A DNA stretch of 62,000 bases from Zygnema cylindricum (taxonomy: Eukaryota > Streptophyta > Zygnematophyceae > Zygnematales > Zygnemataceae), in assembly GCA_037447655.1 (NCBI GenBank), contig JBBHKE010000731.1:1-62000 (forward strand), in the 5' to 3' direction. Below the pieces are notes generated by a model, which saw only the letters and a program-made list of their open reading frames with translations, was not told the origin of the DNA and made no database searches. The translations under genes were made by a program, and so were the position numbers. Numbering within the stretch: position 1 is the stretch's first letter; each line of letters begins with the position of its first letter. This document shows positions 39,119-50,732 of this stretch, in pieces.

Positions 39119-39129
39119 ATCCCCCTCAT
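39119..39129 (-). other. Polypurine tract of the LTR element
   Basis: On the minus strand ATGAGGGGGAT lies immediately before the 3' LTR start TGTTAGG, the usual plus-strand primer position. Confidence 0.7.
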
Positions 39130-39531
39130 ATTGGGAGAATTGTTTAGAGACGCGACAACGATGTTGGTCGCCCCCTCTCAAACAGAAAACCGTACACAAA
39201 ACATAAAACCGTACCTTCACACTAAAAACCAGACGTACTCACCGAACAGACAAAACATTAACTTCAAACTTACCGTACAATTGATAACTAACTGTATACT
39301 TACTTCCGTACCTCACTTTTCATTTTCACTCACTTCTCACTTCTTTCTCTCACTGACGCCTCGTTCACATTTTACTTCTCACTACACTGACCGACTGCTC
39401 ACTGCTCACAAATTAAATTTCAAATCCTGCACACTCAATTCCTTATCAATTTCACTTTTTTCCTTTCCTAACCTTTTTTACTCTTAACCGGCAGTTCGCC
39501 CATTGGCCCTCTGCCGTTTTCCCACACGAAA

Positions 39532-40976
39532 TTAAAACTGTATCGCATTCTGTACTGGAATGTCGTCAAAATCTTCATCCAATCCAGCAAAATATCCGTG
39601 GCTTCCTCCTCCACCATTTCCGCGACCAAAACCACGACCACGGCTGCCTCTTCCACCACTGTCCGAGTTCCCTTGAGCCATATCAAAACATTGTGTACTA
39701 ACATGCCCCCATCGCTGACAAACATAACATTGTTTTTGTAAATCTGGGCAAACTGCTGCAAAATGTCCCAATTTCTGACATTTGTAGCATGTCACATTAG
39801 CATCAGTCTGAATGCCATTAACACCTGCATTCTGCATTCCTCCTCTACCTCCTCTACCACTGCCGCCTCTACCTCTAAAGGATCTACCACCCCCTCTTCC
39901 ATTGAGTAAATTCAAAGTGGCATTTGTGGCAAAATTAAGAGGGGCAGATTCACCAAATGCAACCGATTCTTTCGCTCCTCTACTTTTTCCATCTCTCGTC
40001 TTATCCACCCTCTTTAAGTAACTCACCGCGTATTCGTACGAAGCCCTTTATTTTGATTAAATAATGTCACTCGGAGTACGGAGGTACTTGGGAAGACCGT
40101 TCAAGAAAACCTGCAACTTGTGGTCTTCGTCTAACATTCGTCCAAGATTGGTTAGCTGCTCCACAAGAATATTAAACCTTTTCACAACATCGTCAATAGA
40201 TTCATTTTCCTTGAATCGAAACTGAATGAATTCATGGAAGACAAATTGCCCCTTATCTTCTACCCCTTTCTCAAATTGGTTCTCCAAACCTGCCCAACAT
40301 TCATGAGCACTTCCATAAGCTAGAAAATGATCTAAGACTGAACCATGGCAACTTTGCATCAAACCGTTAGTAGCCGCGATATCTTTTCGTTTCCATAACT
40401 TCCTACCAAGGGGATCTTTCGGTTCCCTCTCCTCTCCATTCAAAATTTTCCACAATTTTTTTAAGATTAATTCTCCGTTAATATATTTCTTCCATACGGC
40501 ATAATTTCGAGCCATTAAATAACACAGTTTCTCCAGACATACGAAAATTCCCCTCACCTTCGACCTCACTACCGAGATATAAATCCTCTTCCACATCCAT
40601 TTTCCCTTTCCTCTTACGAATCTTCTCCCACTTTTTTTTTTACCTTCACCTTCGGAGTCACCATCATCATCATCATCATCATCCGGATGTGGATCCGGGT
40701 CGCCAAACACTTGCAACTTGCCCCTTTGAACAGCCGAGAGTCGTTCATCGAAAGTTTGAACAAGTCCATCGAACAAGATCTGTAATTGCTCCTCCGTCAA
40801 AGTAACATTAACATTAGTTTCTTTCCATTTTAGTCCGAATGGATCACTTAGAAGGATCTCATCAAACTGCTCGCCACTGAAGCCTTTTTCGCTCGGTTCC
40901 GGCGATGTATCCGTTGCTCCGGTGGAGGAGTAAAAGTCGGTGCAGGAGACCAAACCGGTTTATTTTTCTTCCCCAT
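39532..40976 (-). pseudogene. Copia-type gag with two CCHC zinc knuckles, frameshifted
   Basis: Reading starts at an ATG (40976) encoding MGKKNKPVWSP. It needs at least one frame change before FSGEQFDEILL, probably another near the acidic Asp run, and one near 40050. The middle part (AVWKKYINGELILKKLWKIL, then IDDVVKRFNILVEQL and LQVFLNGLPKYLRT) is typical of plant Copia gag (UBN2/DUF4219-like). The C-terminal part has Gly/Arg repeats and two knuckles, CYKCQKLGHFAAVC and CYVCQRWGHVSTQC. Such gag proteins form the particle and bind element RNA. A stop follows directly, with no pol downstream. Confidence 0.85.
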
Positions 40977-41036
40977 AATAGCAACACTAGCCAGATTCTA
41001 CTCACAAAATATCCTACAAACTAAATAGCAAGACCC

Positions 41037-41048
41037 GCTCCGATACCA
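41037..41048 (-). other. Primer binding site for initiator tRNA-Met
   Basis: On the minus strand TGGTATCGGAGC lies two bases downstream of the 5' LTR. It is one base off the usual plant Copia TGGTATCAGAGC, complementary to the 3' end of initiator tRNA-Met. Confidence 0.85.
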
Positions 41049-41050
41049 AT

Positions 41051-41864
41051 TGTTAAAAAACACAATAAAATAAAAAGGATCGACTCACTTCACAAACAAT
41101 AAATCAAGATGATGCACAGCGGAAGCTTACACATAAATAAATCTCATTCACCGCACAACAAATCACATCGACAAAATATAAATATATTAAGCAGAGGCTT
41201 TTCCAAAACAATCTCTCAATCTTACCAATCTAACTCACTCAGATTTCTAACTCACATTGAACACTCATTCTCACTCACACTCACACTGAATACATTTGAT
41301 GGATGATTTATTTCTTAACTCTACTCACCCTCTAAATACTCACTACCATAATAAAGAACAAGTACACCTGAAATCAATACATAGCATTAGTCCCTAAACA
41401 TAACGACTAGATGCACTCTGAGTGCGCCTGCCATAGCCTACAACATCAAGCTACCTCTTACACTGACAAATATACTCTACAACATCAAGCTACCTCTTAC
41501 ACTGACAAATATACTCTCTGTAATCTGACAAATCTGCTCTATGTGAATCGAACATTTTGCCAACAAACTGTGGCAGGATCGTTGCAGGATTGTAACAAGA
41601 TCGGCCGTACAAAAGTATTGTCGCTTTGTCGTACAAATAGAATATTCCTGCGGACGAAACGATCGCGTCACGCTTCGTGAACCAACATTTCTTCGAAATC
41701 GTCTCACGTCCGATTTGTACAATTGAACCGACAAGTACAGTACTGAACATAGACGCGAACCGACACATGTATCAAACGAAACAAAAAACATAACTGACGC
41801 GAACCGAACAAATTATTTTGACGACGCGATTTGGGCCGACGCCGATTCGCCCAATATCCTAACA
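41051..41864 (-). repeat. 5' LTR, 814 bp
   Basis: It begins TGTTAGGATATTGGGCGAAT and ends TTTTTTAACA on the minus strand. It contains a short local duplication (CAACATCAAGCTACCTCTTA, twice at 41441-41500) absent from the other LTR. Confidence 0.9.
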
Positions 41865-41869
41865 GATTA

Positions 41870-42490
41870 TGTACCTAAAAGAGGCAATTTGTTTCATCAT
41901 GTACCTTAGTGTTGGAACAAGACCAAAACTCACTAACTTTGAAGTATTATGCCTCAAATTTTTTCGATTCATGTACACATGATTAATGAAAAATTTGCTT
42001 TTCTCACAAAAAGGGAACACAATCGGCAGTAGATGCTTGACATTATTACACTTTTATTGTTAACACGTTTGGCTTTAACCTTTTTTAAATCCAAAACTCC
42101 AAAAAAACTAATTGCATTCCAAATATAATTCTCTTGCATTTCCCTTCTCAATTGGTATGTAAGATCCACAATCACGGGCCTCTCTCACGCCACTGCCATT
42201 TCATAATCCACTATCATGTCGCCATTTACCGTATTTCAAAATGGACGACCAACATAGTTTAGATGTGTATAAACTAGTGTTAAATCAAACTTCATTCGCT
42301 ACAGGACCGCTAATCATCTCGAATCGCTGTACAATCGCGGTTCGAACAGCGGAACGCGCTAAGAACGAGCGTTTCACAGCTATCCACCACTGCCGATTTT
42401 ACAGCCTCTTCATCTAGCGCGCTAGCGCGTGTGCAGACCTTCAGTCTTTCGACACGTGCGACTGTGAATCGACGATTTCAATTCAACCGG
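41870..42490. other. Gene-free stretch
   Basis: AT-rich to 42180, then moderate GC. No exon or repeat end is recognised. Confidence 0.4.
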
Positions 42491-42885
42491 AATGCCCATC
42501 CGTCGTTGACCTGAATGCTTCGCACCTGCAACGTTTGTCAAATATTGGTACGGACTGTATTCCTTCGGTTGGGGCGTTGACCATTGTATTACAATGAACT
42601 GATGAACCACGTAAACCGCGTCAACCATGAGGAAATTCGCTGATCTCTTTTTAGCCAGACCGTACCGAAACCAGGGGAATTAAATTCAGTGCGGGTCTTC
42701 CAATCGGACGTGTCACATTTTGCCGTTCGACCGCACTCTCGCAAGAGAGAGCCGGCTGGCGTCGATGACGGTCGGCAAAAGTCCAAGAGCTGACGGCCAA
42801 TGTGGTCGAATTGCAGTCGCGTCGTCCCACGCGTGTGCACAAAGGACACTTCAGAAGTTCAAAACCTTTGTAGCTTCGGTACACG
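42491..42885 (+). repeat. Dispersed repeat upstream of the proline-rich protein gene
   Basis: The segment starting TCCGTCGTTGACCTGAATG, through the marker TGACGGTCGGCAAAAGTCCA, to GTGCACAAAGGACACT matches 50733-51100 with scattered differences. It ends about 460 bp before the ATG at 43348. The other copy ends about 390 bp before the ATG of the Cys-rich gene. Confidence 0.85.
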
Positions 42886-43167
42886 GCAGGGTACAGTCTT
42901 GTACTTTCAAGGCACCGCTACATTTTTTTTCGGTGCTACAATACGGCTTTGCCGGCCGTCCACCGCAATTCGCCAATTTTTTCTCCGCTCGGAATTTTGA
43001 ACCTGCCACACGTCACGTCGCAGCCAGTCAGAGAGGTGCCGCAGCCGATTGCAGGCTTACAACCGTCGATCTAGTCAATGACAGATCTGGAGCTTCCATT
43101 TTTTCCCTCTCACTTTTCGGCGGCAGCAATCACTACTTCAAGCAGTCGCTCTACCCATTCATCTAAA

Positions 43168-43175
43168 TATAAATA
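43168..43175 (+). promoter_or_regulatory. Probable TATA box of the proline-rich protein gene
   Basis: TATAAATA lies 173 bp upstream of the ATG, which implies a leader of roughly 140-150 nt. Confidence 0.55.
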
Positions 43176-43347
43176 GTGCTTTGGGACGAAGGAATAAACC
43201 ATCCAAAAAACTCATTAAGAATACATCCACTTTTAAGACAGCCGAAAGGGAACCCGTCCAAAACTTTGAAGTAATCGAATATTCGTTTATCGACAGACAG
43301 AAACTACGGTGATTCTAAGAGGGACAGAGAGTAGGAAAAAGAATCAC

Positions 43348-46300
43348 ATGGTTAAGGCAAATCTGCCTCCCAAACTTGGTTGGAGTTTGGTAATGTTCGC
43401 CGTAGTGATGGCGATGAGCCACTCTATTTTTTGTGTAGAGGCTGTGCGCAGTTTCGGAATGAGGAGCGACCGTGAGAAAATGTCAAACTGCGTGTCTGGT
43501 CGAACTTTGATGACGGTCTCTTCCACTTACTTCCCCCTCTGCGACTTTTTCTTTTTCCCGGACAACGACACCATCCCTAGCATCAGGTAGAATCCGAGAC
43601 CCGACTCGGCTTCTCTATTTGGGTGTGTTTCCATATTGAAATATGAAAAAATGATTTCTTTACATTGGACTGATCGCTAAGCACATTGAGCTGGAAATCA
43701 TCAGCTTGGATGGAGAGGTTGGAGGAAGAGAGAGTGATGAGAACGAAGGTAGGCAGTATGGAGGGAGAGAATGGAAGAGGAACGGAGAGTGAGATGGTGG
43801 GAGGCGGGAGATAGGTAGGGAGAAATGGAGGGAGGGAGGGAGGAAGATAGGTGGGTAGGGAAATAGGTAAGTAGGTGTGAAGGTAGGCAAGTATATAGCG
43901 GTGAAAAGGGGAACGGGTAAAGGGGAGAAGGGGTGGGAAGGGATAAGGAATGAGGGGAAGGGAGGGCAGAGGAGGAGATAGGGGATAAGTGGGGGAACCG
44001 ATAGAGGCGGGATGGTGGGTACTACACTTTTTCCGGCCTTCTCATATTTCCCCCCTCTTCCCTCTCGCCTCTTCTCCCCATCTCTATTTTGTCTTCTTCT
44101 CGCTTTTATTCTCACTTTTTCTCTTTCTCTACCTCATCTTGTCTCCTGTTCCCTGCATCTTCTTTTCCCTTATTACAGCTAAAACTATTTGCTTTTTCAG
44201 CCGTAGCTGGAAATTAGCAAATTTTACAGCGAAATTATAATTTTTGAATGCTCATGAAATCCGCATTACAAGTCCGATCGGTTTACGATTTTTATTTCCA
44301 GTTTGTAAATAACCTTTTCTTTGAAAAATGGACCTTTCTGTAACTTTCGAAATTTGTTTGAAACATAATTTGTTGTTGAAACTATGCTTAAAAAACAGTT
44401 TATTCTTTTACAGTCACATCTTTGAAGCTCTATAAATTTCTTGAAACTCTTCATTTTGTAATTTTATTTTGCTTTTGTTGTTCAATGTCCTCTTCACTCT
44501 TCCGCCAGATAAAATGAATGAATTTACTGAATCCCAATTTCTGTCCAGATATCAAAGTGTTGAATTGTTGCCAGTCATTTTGTGACATATCTTTTAAAAC
44601 TACATCGTTCAGTTTTGAGGGGAAATGTTTGACTTTTGATCTAAAAGTACTCTGGCGTGTCATCTATAATGACACAAACTTTATTTAACTTTTCCATTTA
44701 ATATCAAAAAAGTTATTCCGAGGCTCAAAATGAACAGATTTGCATGTTGAATCACAATTTTTGCTTCCAAACAGCCAATTGTAGTATTGTACGTTTCTGG
44801 ATCTTTCAAGTTAAAACAGTTCACGGTCTCAATAATAAGCTGTCATGGAATCATACCATCCTTTCATCAATCTCACCGTTGTCGATGTGCAAATTTGGAT
44901 TTTCCATGCTTTGTTGAAATTGAATATCCGTACGACATACCGAGAAATAAAAATCTATGACGAAGTGCATAAAACACGAATCCTATTTTCCTTTCTACTA
45001 CGAAAATACAATGCATTATATTTAGCAATCTCTCTATTCAATATGTTTGTGTCATACTCGCGTTCATTTAATAAAACACACATAGAACTGACGTAAAAGT
45101 TGTGGTGCATTTTAGTTTGGAAAGATCGACTGACACAGGAGTAGGGCCATACGTTATGGACTCTGTGAGTGGAGAGATTATTGAAGTCGATAGTTCCGGA
45201 GAAGCCTATTTCATCTGCTCGGATAAGGCTGGAACCAACACTGTTGACCAGTTTCATGTTAACGGACAACAAGCTCAGATCAGGTTGCGCACTTTTAACT
45301 CGGCGAGTTTCAAAAATTGAAAGAATTCGAAACGGAAATTTCGTGCCTGCCACCTGTGCATCTCTATGCTCCACACGGTTACAAGTCCATGTGTAATCTA
45401 GTGGATTTTCAATAACTAAAACAGTCCAGTGTCCAAACCCAATAGTTAATAAAAGATTTAAATTCCATTAACATAGTAACGCCGTAACAGCTTGACAAGG
45501 ATTGCAAGCTATTAGAACATAGTTAGATGGAGGCTTCTGGTATACAGTTTGGCATCTATTGCAGGCACCGGAGAGCTACTTCCAAAACTCTTGCTTTGTG
45601 ATTCCTCTCACCGCGGTACAAATTCCGACCGATAACAACGTCCTAAACCTCAACTTGGGTGACACATACCAAAAACTTTACCCCGACGAGCGCCGATGCC
45701 TTGTCTTTGGCACTGGCCCCTCAGTCGCACCGTGCACCTGTTTACCGTCCCTTAAAAATGTTCATGTATCACCTCCCCCTCCACCTTCACCTCCTCCTCC
45801 TTCACCTTCACCTCCCCCTCCTTCACCTCCTCCTCCTTCGTCGTCACCACCTCCTCCTTCACCTTCACCTCCTCCCACTTCACCTCCTCCTCCTCCGCCG
45901 TCACCTCCTCCTCCTTCGCCTTCACCTCCTCCACCTTTGCCTCCTCCTCCGCCCCCTCCTTCACCACCGCCCCCTCCGGCATGCAACTCCTTTTGCCCAT
46001 CCACTCCATTGGAGCTTTGCGACTTTTATTTCGCGGGATACAAAAGCAAAATCCCGACGATCGCACTTGTAAATGGAGAGGGAACGAGCTTGAGTACGGG
46101 TTTGAGGACCAATAAAACAGGAGACGAGCTTGTCGTCGAGGTGGACGAGTCCGGTTCAACTCTCTTCCGAGAATATCCAACAATTACTAACTCTGTCGGA
46201 AATCAATATTACCTAAATGGTGAAGATGCTGTTTTGAAAGCCCGGACCTTCCAAACAACACCAGGCATCGATTACTTCCGCACCTGTTGTGTCATGTTGC

Positions 46301-46413
46301 CCATTACGGTGTTCAGAATCACCTATAAGGGTGTCGCTTTCAATGTTTTGGCAGACGATACGGAGAACCTCTTTGACACAACAAGGCAATGTGTGATGTT
46401 TAAGACGTCGTAG
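43348..46413 (+). CDS. Secreted proline-rich wall protein with a duplicated Cys-containing domain
   Basis: Exons 43348-43586, 45116-45302 and 45565-46413 give 424 aa. Residues 1-32 form a signal peptide (hydrophobic run, cleavage after VEA). Domain 1 (about 47-192) and domain 2 (281-424) are the same fold in tandem. Matching blocks are FPLCDFFFFP/LELCDFYFAG, GEIIEVDSSG/DELVVEVDESG, QIRLRTFN/VLKARTFQ, YFQNSCFVIPLTAVQI/YFRTCCVMLPITVFRI and RRCLVFGT/RQCVMFKT. Between them lie 70 residues of SPPPP/SPSPPP (211-280), the hydroxyproline-rich rod type. The layout resembles volvocine pherophorins and other extensin-like wall proteins, but I do not recognise the domain itself. Intron 2 appears to start with GC rather than GT. 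TGTAA motifs at about 46577 and 46609 may serve polyadenylation. Confidence 0.85.
43700..44165. repeat. Purine tract switching to pyrimidine tract in intron 1 of the proline-rich protein gene
   Basis: Bases 43700-44030 are GGGAGG/GAAGG-rich. From 44033 to about 44165 the same strand becomes CTCTTC/CCCC-rich. The two halves are partly complementary, so a hairpin is possible. Confidence 0.6.
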
Positions 46414-48670
46414 GTTCTTACAATTATGTTTGTTCCAATTGATCGATTGGAAGAAATATTGGAACAATTTCACGCCCTATTCACTCCCGTGCGACTTACA
46501 GATGGTGTTGAAAGGGTACTCGGGCATTTCGGTTTTCTGTTAGAAAATCTAATCTTATTGTGATTTTCTTAGCCAGAAAGTTGTAAATAGATGTTAGTCT
46601 AGCTGATTGTAAATACTTGATCGCACGTTTTTTGTTACTTGTGCAGGAAAATTTTCATTTCCTCTTACTTATTTTTAATCAAGAATCGGTTTTCCCTTTT
46701 GTGTATTCTCTTTGTTGGTTTTTGCTTTACTTGCAAAGAAAATAGCAAAAAGGTGTTGTTACCTTGTGTCTTTTTTTTTTCTTTTCTGTCACCAAGTTTT
46801 TGATAAGTGGCGCTAAATCTTACTCATTATGAAACAAAACCCTGTGCATCTTTATTGTTGTTGCATCTTTGTTTTTTTTGAGAGTATCGTCTTAGAAGGA
46901 GGGAAGGACATATTTGCTCAAAAGCTAAATCGAAGCTTACTGATGTAAAAATTGACATTTAAATTTCCTTGGTACAGACTAAACGGGCTCCTGAATGTAA
47001 TTGCAACCATAGCCTGAGACATAAATCCAGGCAAACAATGCAACAGGAATTCTAAATCCCAGCAACGAATTGGTGATTGTTGTGGCAATAATGTTTAAAA
47101 AAAAACACTTCTGCCAAATCGGAAATTCAAAATCATTTTTAGCCTGCGCACATTTGAGCTTCTCCGCAATAGAATTTAAATATAATCACACACTTAAAAA
47201 TACGTCATCCTCCAATTTTTAAATATCAAGCCTCGTTCACCTCTGCGAACGAGCGAAGCGTCGAACGAACTTAGTAGCTACTAACCTGTAACATTGGAAG
47301 AGCACCACATTTGTTTCCACCACAACTGTTTCTTTCCGCCGTTCACATCCTCTTCATCTTCGCCTCTACCACAAAATCTCCCAGTTATTTCAGTCTTTCG
47401 GTATTCGTGCATTGGATGGGGCGAGCACATAGAATAACCAAAAAGGGCTATTCCACGATTGACTGAAAAACTGAAAGCAATGATCAACATTCTTTTTTTT
47501 TAGCCTGCACTGTCTTAGGCTCAACATACGGCAAAAAATGGAATAAGTACCAACGGAAAACATGACGATAAACAAAGATCTTTCATAAAAAGCTAAATCC
47601 ATAACGAGTGAATGCAGGATTTCCAGCACTCACACTTTTTGACAGGTTGATGGACCTCCAAATCTGCTTTCAAATGCCCTGGTTGCTGGATTGAAGACGG
47701 TTTTTCAGGAATGATGACTTTCCTCTACTTTCGCCTTTATGAATGCATCATAACTTGGCTTCACCCGATTTTCAAGAGTGGACCCAAGAAGCGGGCCATT
47801 TCCCTTACCAAAAGGTTCAATTTTGAGCTGATGATATTCCAATTTCAAGCTAAAAATGTTGAACTGACTTAACCATTTTCAGGCTATTTATCCTTCTTAA
47901 AATAGTTTTCAATTTTTTTGTAGGTATGTTGCATTGCGGAAAGCGGAACCGAGGAGTGGACAATTTCTTCACTAAAAGTCGCTTTGTGATGTCATTGCCA
48001 AACAACTGTTGTAGCGCCTTTGACCATTGTCGCAAGCCTCGGGTGGTCTTGCAGGTCAAGGTTGGACATTTTCAGATGATTGTTTAACCACGTTGATCTC
48101 GGAAAATCGCATTGATTGTCTCTATCCCATCTTTGATGGTTTATCACTAAATGAAAACATTTGTGGATACTTCTCCACCATAAGAGGAGGGAATAGAATT
48201 TCACCAAATTTGGTGCGATTTCGATACAAAAGTCATCAGAAAAAGCCATAAACATCATTAGCGAATGACAGACCATTTTTCCCAAATTTTTGAGTTTTAT
48301 GATATATTAGAGATAGTTAAGAACGGATTTTATATCTTTAATCTGGACCAAAAAGTAAATGATGACGTGGACGAACCTCTCTAAAAAGAAACGAGGAACT
48401 GTTGTAGGTCGATTCCATGCCGATTGAAATTAGCCTCCTTCCGAAAAACATACTGTTTATAAGTAAACATAAAAATGTCCACTTTTTCTTCAGAATCCGG
48501 TGCATTTGGAGCACTCCAGACTTTGCAGAATCCTTATGAAATCTTCCACTTCAGAGGTTTCCACGCCATTGATGACCTTTGACACGTCGACCCTTAGCTT
48601 TAGCAAATCGCTTTTTAGTTTTTTGTGATGTCTTCCTAACCCTCTATCTCGGCCTCCTCGCTGTCCTCAT
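46414..48670. other. Gene-free stretch
   Basis: It begins with the presumed 3' UTR of the preceding gene. Minus-strand open frames at 47281-48285 (up to 97 codons) are not linked by convincing splice sites and resemble nothing I know. No repeat ends are seen. Confidence 0.4.
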
Positions 48671-50490
48671 TAAGGGCTAGCAGTGGGGGCCTTCCACTTC
48701 CACGGCTCAAAGGACCTTAGAAAATCCTAAAATCCTCAAAACCCGTAAAACCCTTAAAAACCCTACTAACCCTCAAAAACTACTTGTTTTTATTTAAATG
48801 TGGTTTTTTTAATTATTTATCCCGAGCGTATGAGTCCTACAAAGGTCCTCTAAACCTTAGAAAATCCTAAAATACTAAAAAACCCAAAAAACCCTAAAAC
48901 CCTACTAACCTTCAGAACCCTGTTTTTATTTGAATTTCGTCTTTTTAATTATTTAACCCCAGTGTATGAGCCCAGGATGAGTCCTCTGGGCCTTAGAAAA
49001 TCCTAAAATACTAAAAACCCAATAACTGTAATTACCTTAAAAAACCCTAAAACCCCCAAAAACCCTAATAACCATCAAAAACCCTATTTTTATTTAAATT
49101 TGGACTTTTTAAATATTTATCCCCAGTGTACAGCGTACGAGCCCTAGAAGGATCCTCTAGACCTTCAAAAAATGCCTTAATACTCTAAAACCCTAAAAAC
49201 ACTAAAAAAACCCTAAAAAACCCTAAAACCTTACTAACCCTCAAAAACCATGTTTTTAATGAAATTTGGTCTTTTCAATTATTCATTTCCAGTGTACGAG
49301 CCCTGGAAGGGTCCACTGGACCTAAATCCTAAAATACTCAAAAACCTGAAAAACCCTAAAAAACCCTAAAAAACCTTAAAACCCTACTAACCAACAAAAC
49401 CCTATTTTTATTTGAATTTCGTCTTTTTAATTATTTAACCCCAGCGTATGAGCCATGGCAGAGTCCTTTGGGCCTTAGAAAATCCTAAAATACTCAAAAA
49501 CCTAAAACTCCTGAAAACCCATAAAAACCCTAAAAAACCCTAAAATCTCAATAACCCTCAAAAACTCTATTTTTATTTAAATTTGGACTTTTTAATTATT
49601 TACCCCCAGCGAACAGCGTACGAACCCTGAAAGGGTCCTCTAGACCTTCAAAAAATGCTTAAATACTCTAAAACCCAAAAGACCCTAAAAAACCCTAAAA
49701 AGCCCTAAAACCCTCCTAACACAAAAAAAACCTTGTTAATAAATTTTGGTCTTTTCGAATACTAATTGCCAGCGAACGAGCCCTAGAAGGGTCCTTTAGA
49801 CCTTAGAAAATCCTAAAATACTCAAAAACCCGAAAAACCCTAAAACCCTATTAACCCTCAACAACCCTATTTGTATTTAAATTTGGACTTTTTGATTATT
49901 TATCCCTAGCGTACAGAGTACGAGCCCTGAAAGGGTCCTCTAGACCTTCAAAAAATGCTTAAACACTCTTAAAACCAAAAAACCCTAAAAAACCCTAAAA
50001 AACCCTAAAAAACCCTAAAAAAACCCTAAAACCCTACTAAACCTCAAAAACCATGTTTAAATTTTTTTTTTTGGTGTTTTCAAATATTCATCGCCAGCGT
50101 ACGAGCCCTGCAAGGGTCCACTGGACCTTAGAAAATCCTAAAATACTCAAAAACCTGAAAAACCCTAAAATACCCTAAAAAACCCTAAAACCCTACTAAC
50201 CTATTTTTATTTGAATTTCGTCTTTTTAATTATTTAACCCCAGCGTAAGAGCCCTGGCAGAGTCTTTTGGGCCTTAGAAATCCTAAAATACTCAAAAACT
50301 TCAAAACCCTAAAAACACTTAAAAACCCTCAAAAACCCTATTTTTACTTAAATTTGGACTTTTGATTATTTATCCCTAGCGAACAGCGTACGAGCCCTGA
50401 AAGGGTCCTCTAGACCTTCAAAAAATGCTTAAATACTCTTAAACCCAAAAACACTAAAGAACCCTAAAAAACCCTAAAAAACCCTGTACT
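48670..50490. repeat. Telomere-like satellite of about 150-bp monomers in a higher-order array
   Basis: Each monomer has a box such as CAGCGTACGAGCCCTGGAAG, then AAAATCCTAAAATACTCAAA, then a variable run of CCCTAAAAAA units, then an AT-rich tail (TTTTTATTTAAATTTGGAC). Boxes start near 48822, 48960, 49123, 49290, 49440, 49607, 49770, 49908, 50094, 50240 and 50377. Three monomer types alternate, giving a repeat of about 480 bp. The CCCTAAAAAA unit is telomere-like but not the canonical seven-base plant repeat, so this is an internal satellite rather than a chromosome end. Confidence 0.9.
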
Positions 50491-50549
50491 CTTAATTTTT
50501 TCATTACTCTAATTACGATTCGCGGTCTACTGTAGCGGAACGTACCTAC

Positions 50550-50732
50550 GAAACCTTCAGTTTTTATTTTTTTGCTTACCCGGCCGTACCCGAATTTGTT
50601 TTTATTTTTCTCTCGACCACCCAGCCGAATCTAGCATGCACCCGAAAATTTTACACCCGAATCCGTCCGGATCCGACGCGGCCGTTTGGGTACGGATCGT
50701 GTACGGATTCGGGTACCCGATTGCGACCTCTG
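50550..50732. mobile_element. Right end of a hAT-like element
   Basis: ACCCGAATCCGTCCGGATCC-type sequence leads to the terminus TTGCGACCTCTG, the same end as the hAT element at 38224-38981. No matching left end is visible. It borders the dispersed repeat copy exactly where the 42491 copy has none. Confidence 0.65.

Larger units (their letters stand above)
37584..41864 (-). mobile_element. Non-autonomous Copia-like LTR retrotransposon with gag only
   Basis: Two LTRs (37584-39118 and 41051-41864), both beginning TGTTA and ending AACA on the minus strand, flank a 1932-bp interior. A 5-bp GATTA target duplication surrounds the element. A primer site and a purine tract are in place. The interior encodes only a damaged gag with two CCHC knuckles. 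No protease, integrase, reverse transcriptase or RNase H is present. This matches the gag-carrying, terminal-repeat non-autonomous class described in plants (TR-GAG). Mobility would need enzymes from a related element. Confidence 0.9.

Noticed and set aside
45659-46183. Overlapping and antisense frames of 80-143 codons in the polyproline region
   Set aside because: They are shadows of the Ser-Pro coding repeat in other frames.
48670-50490. A chromosome end (telomere)
   Set aside because: The unit is mostly CCCTAAAAAA mixed with 100 bp of other sequence per monomer, and unique genes lie on both sides.
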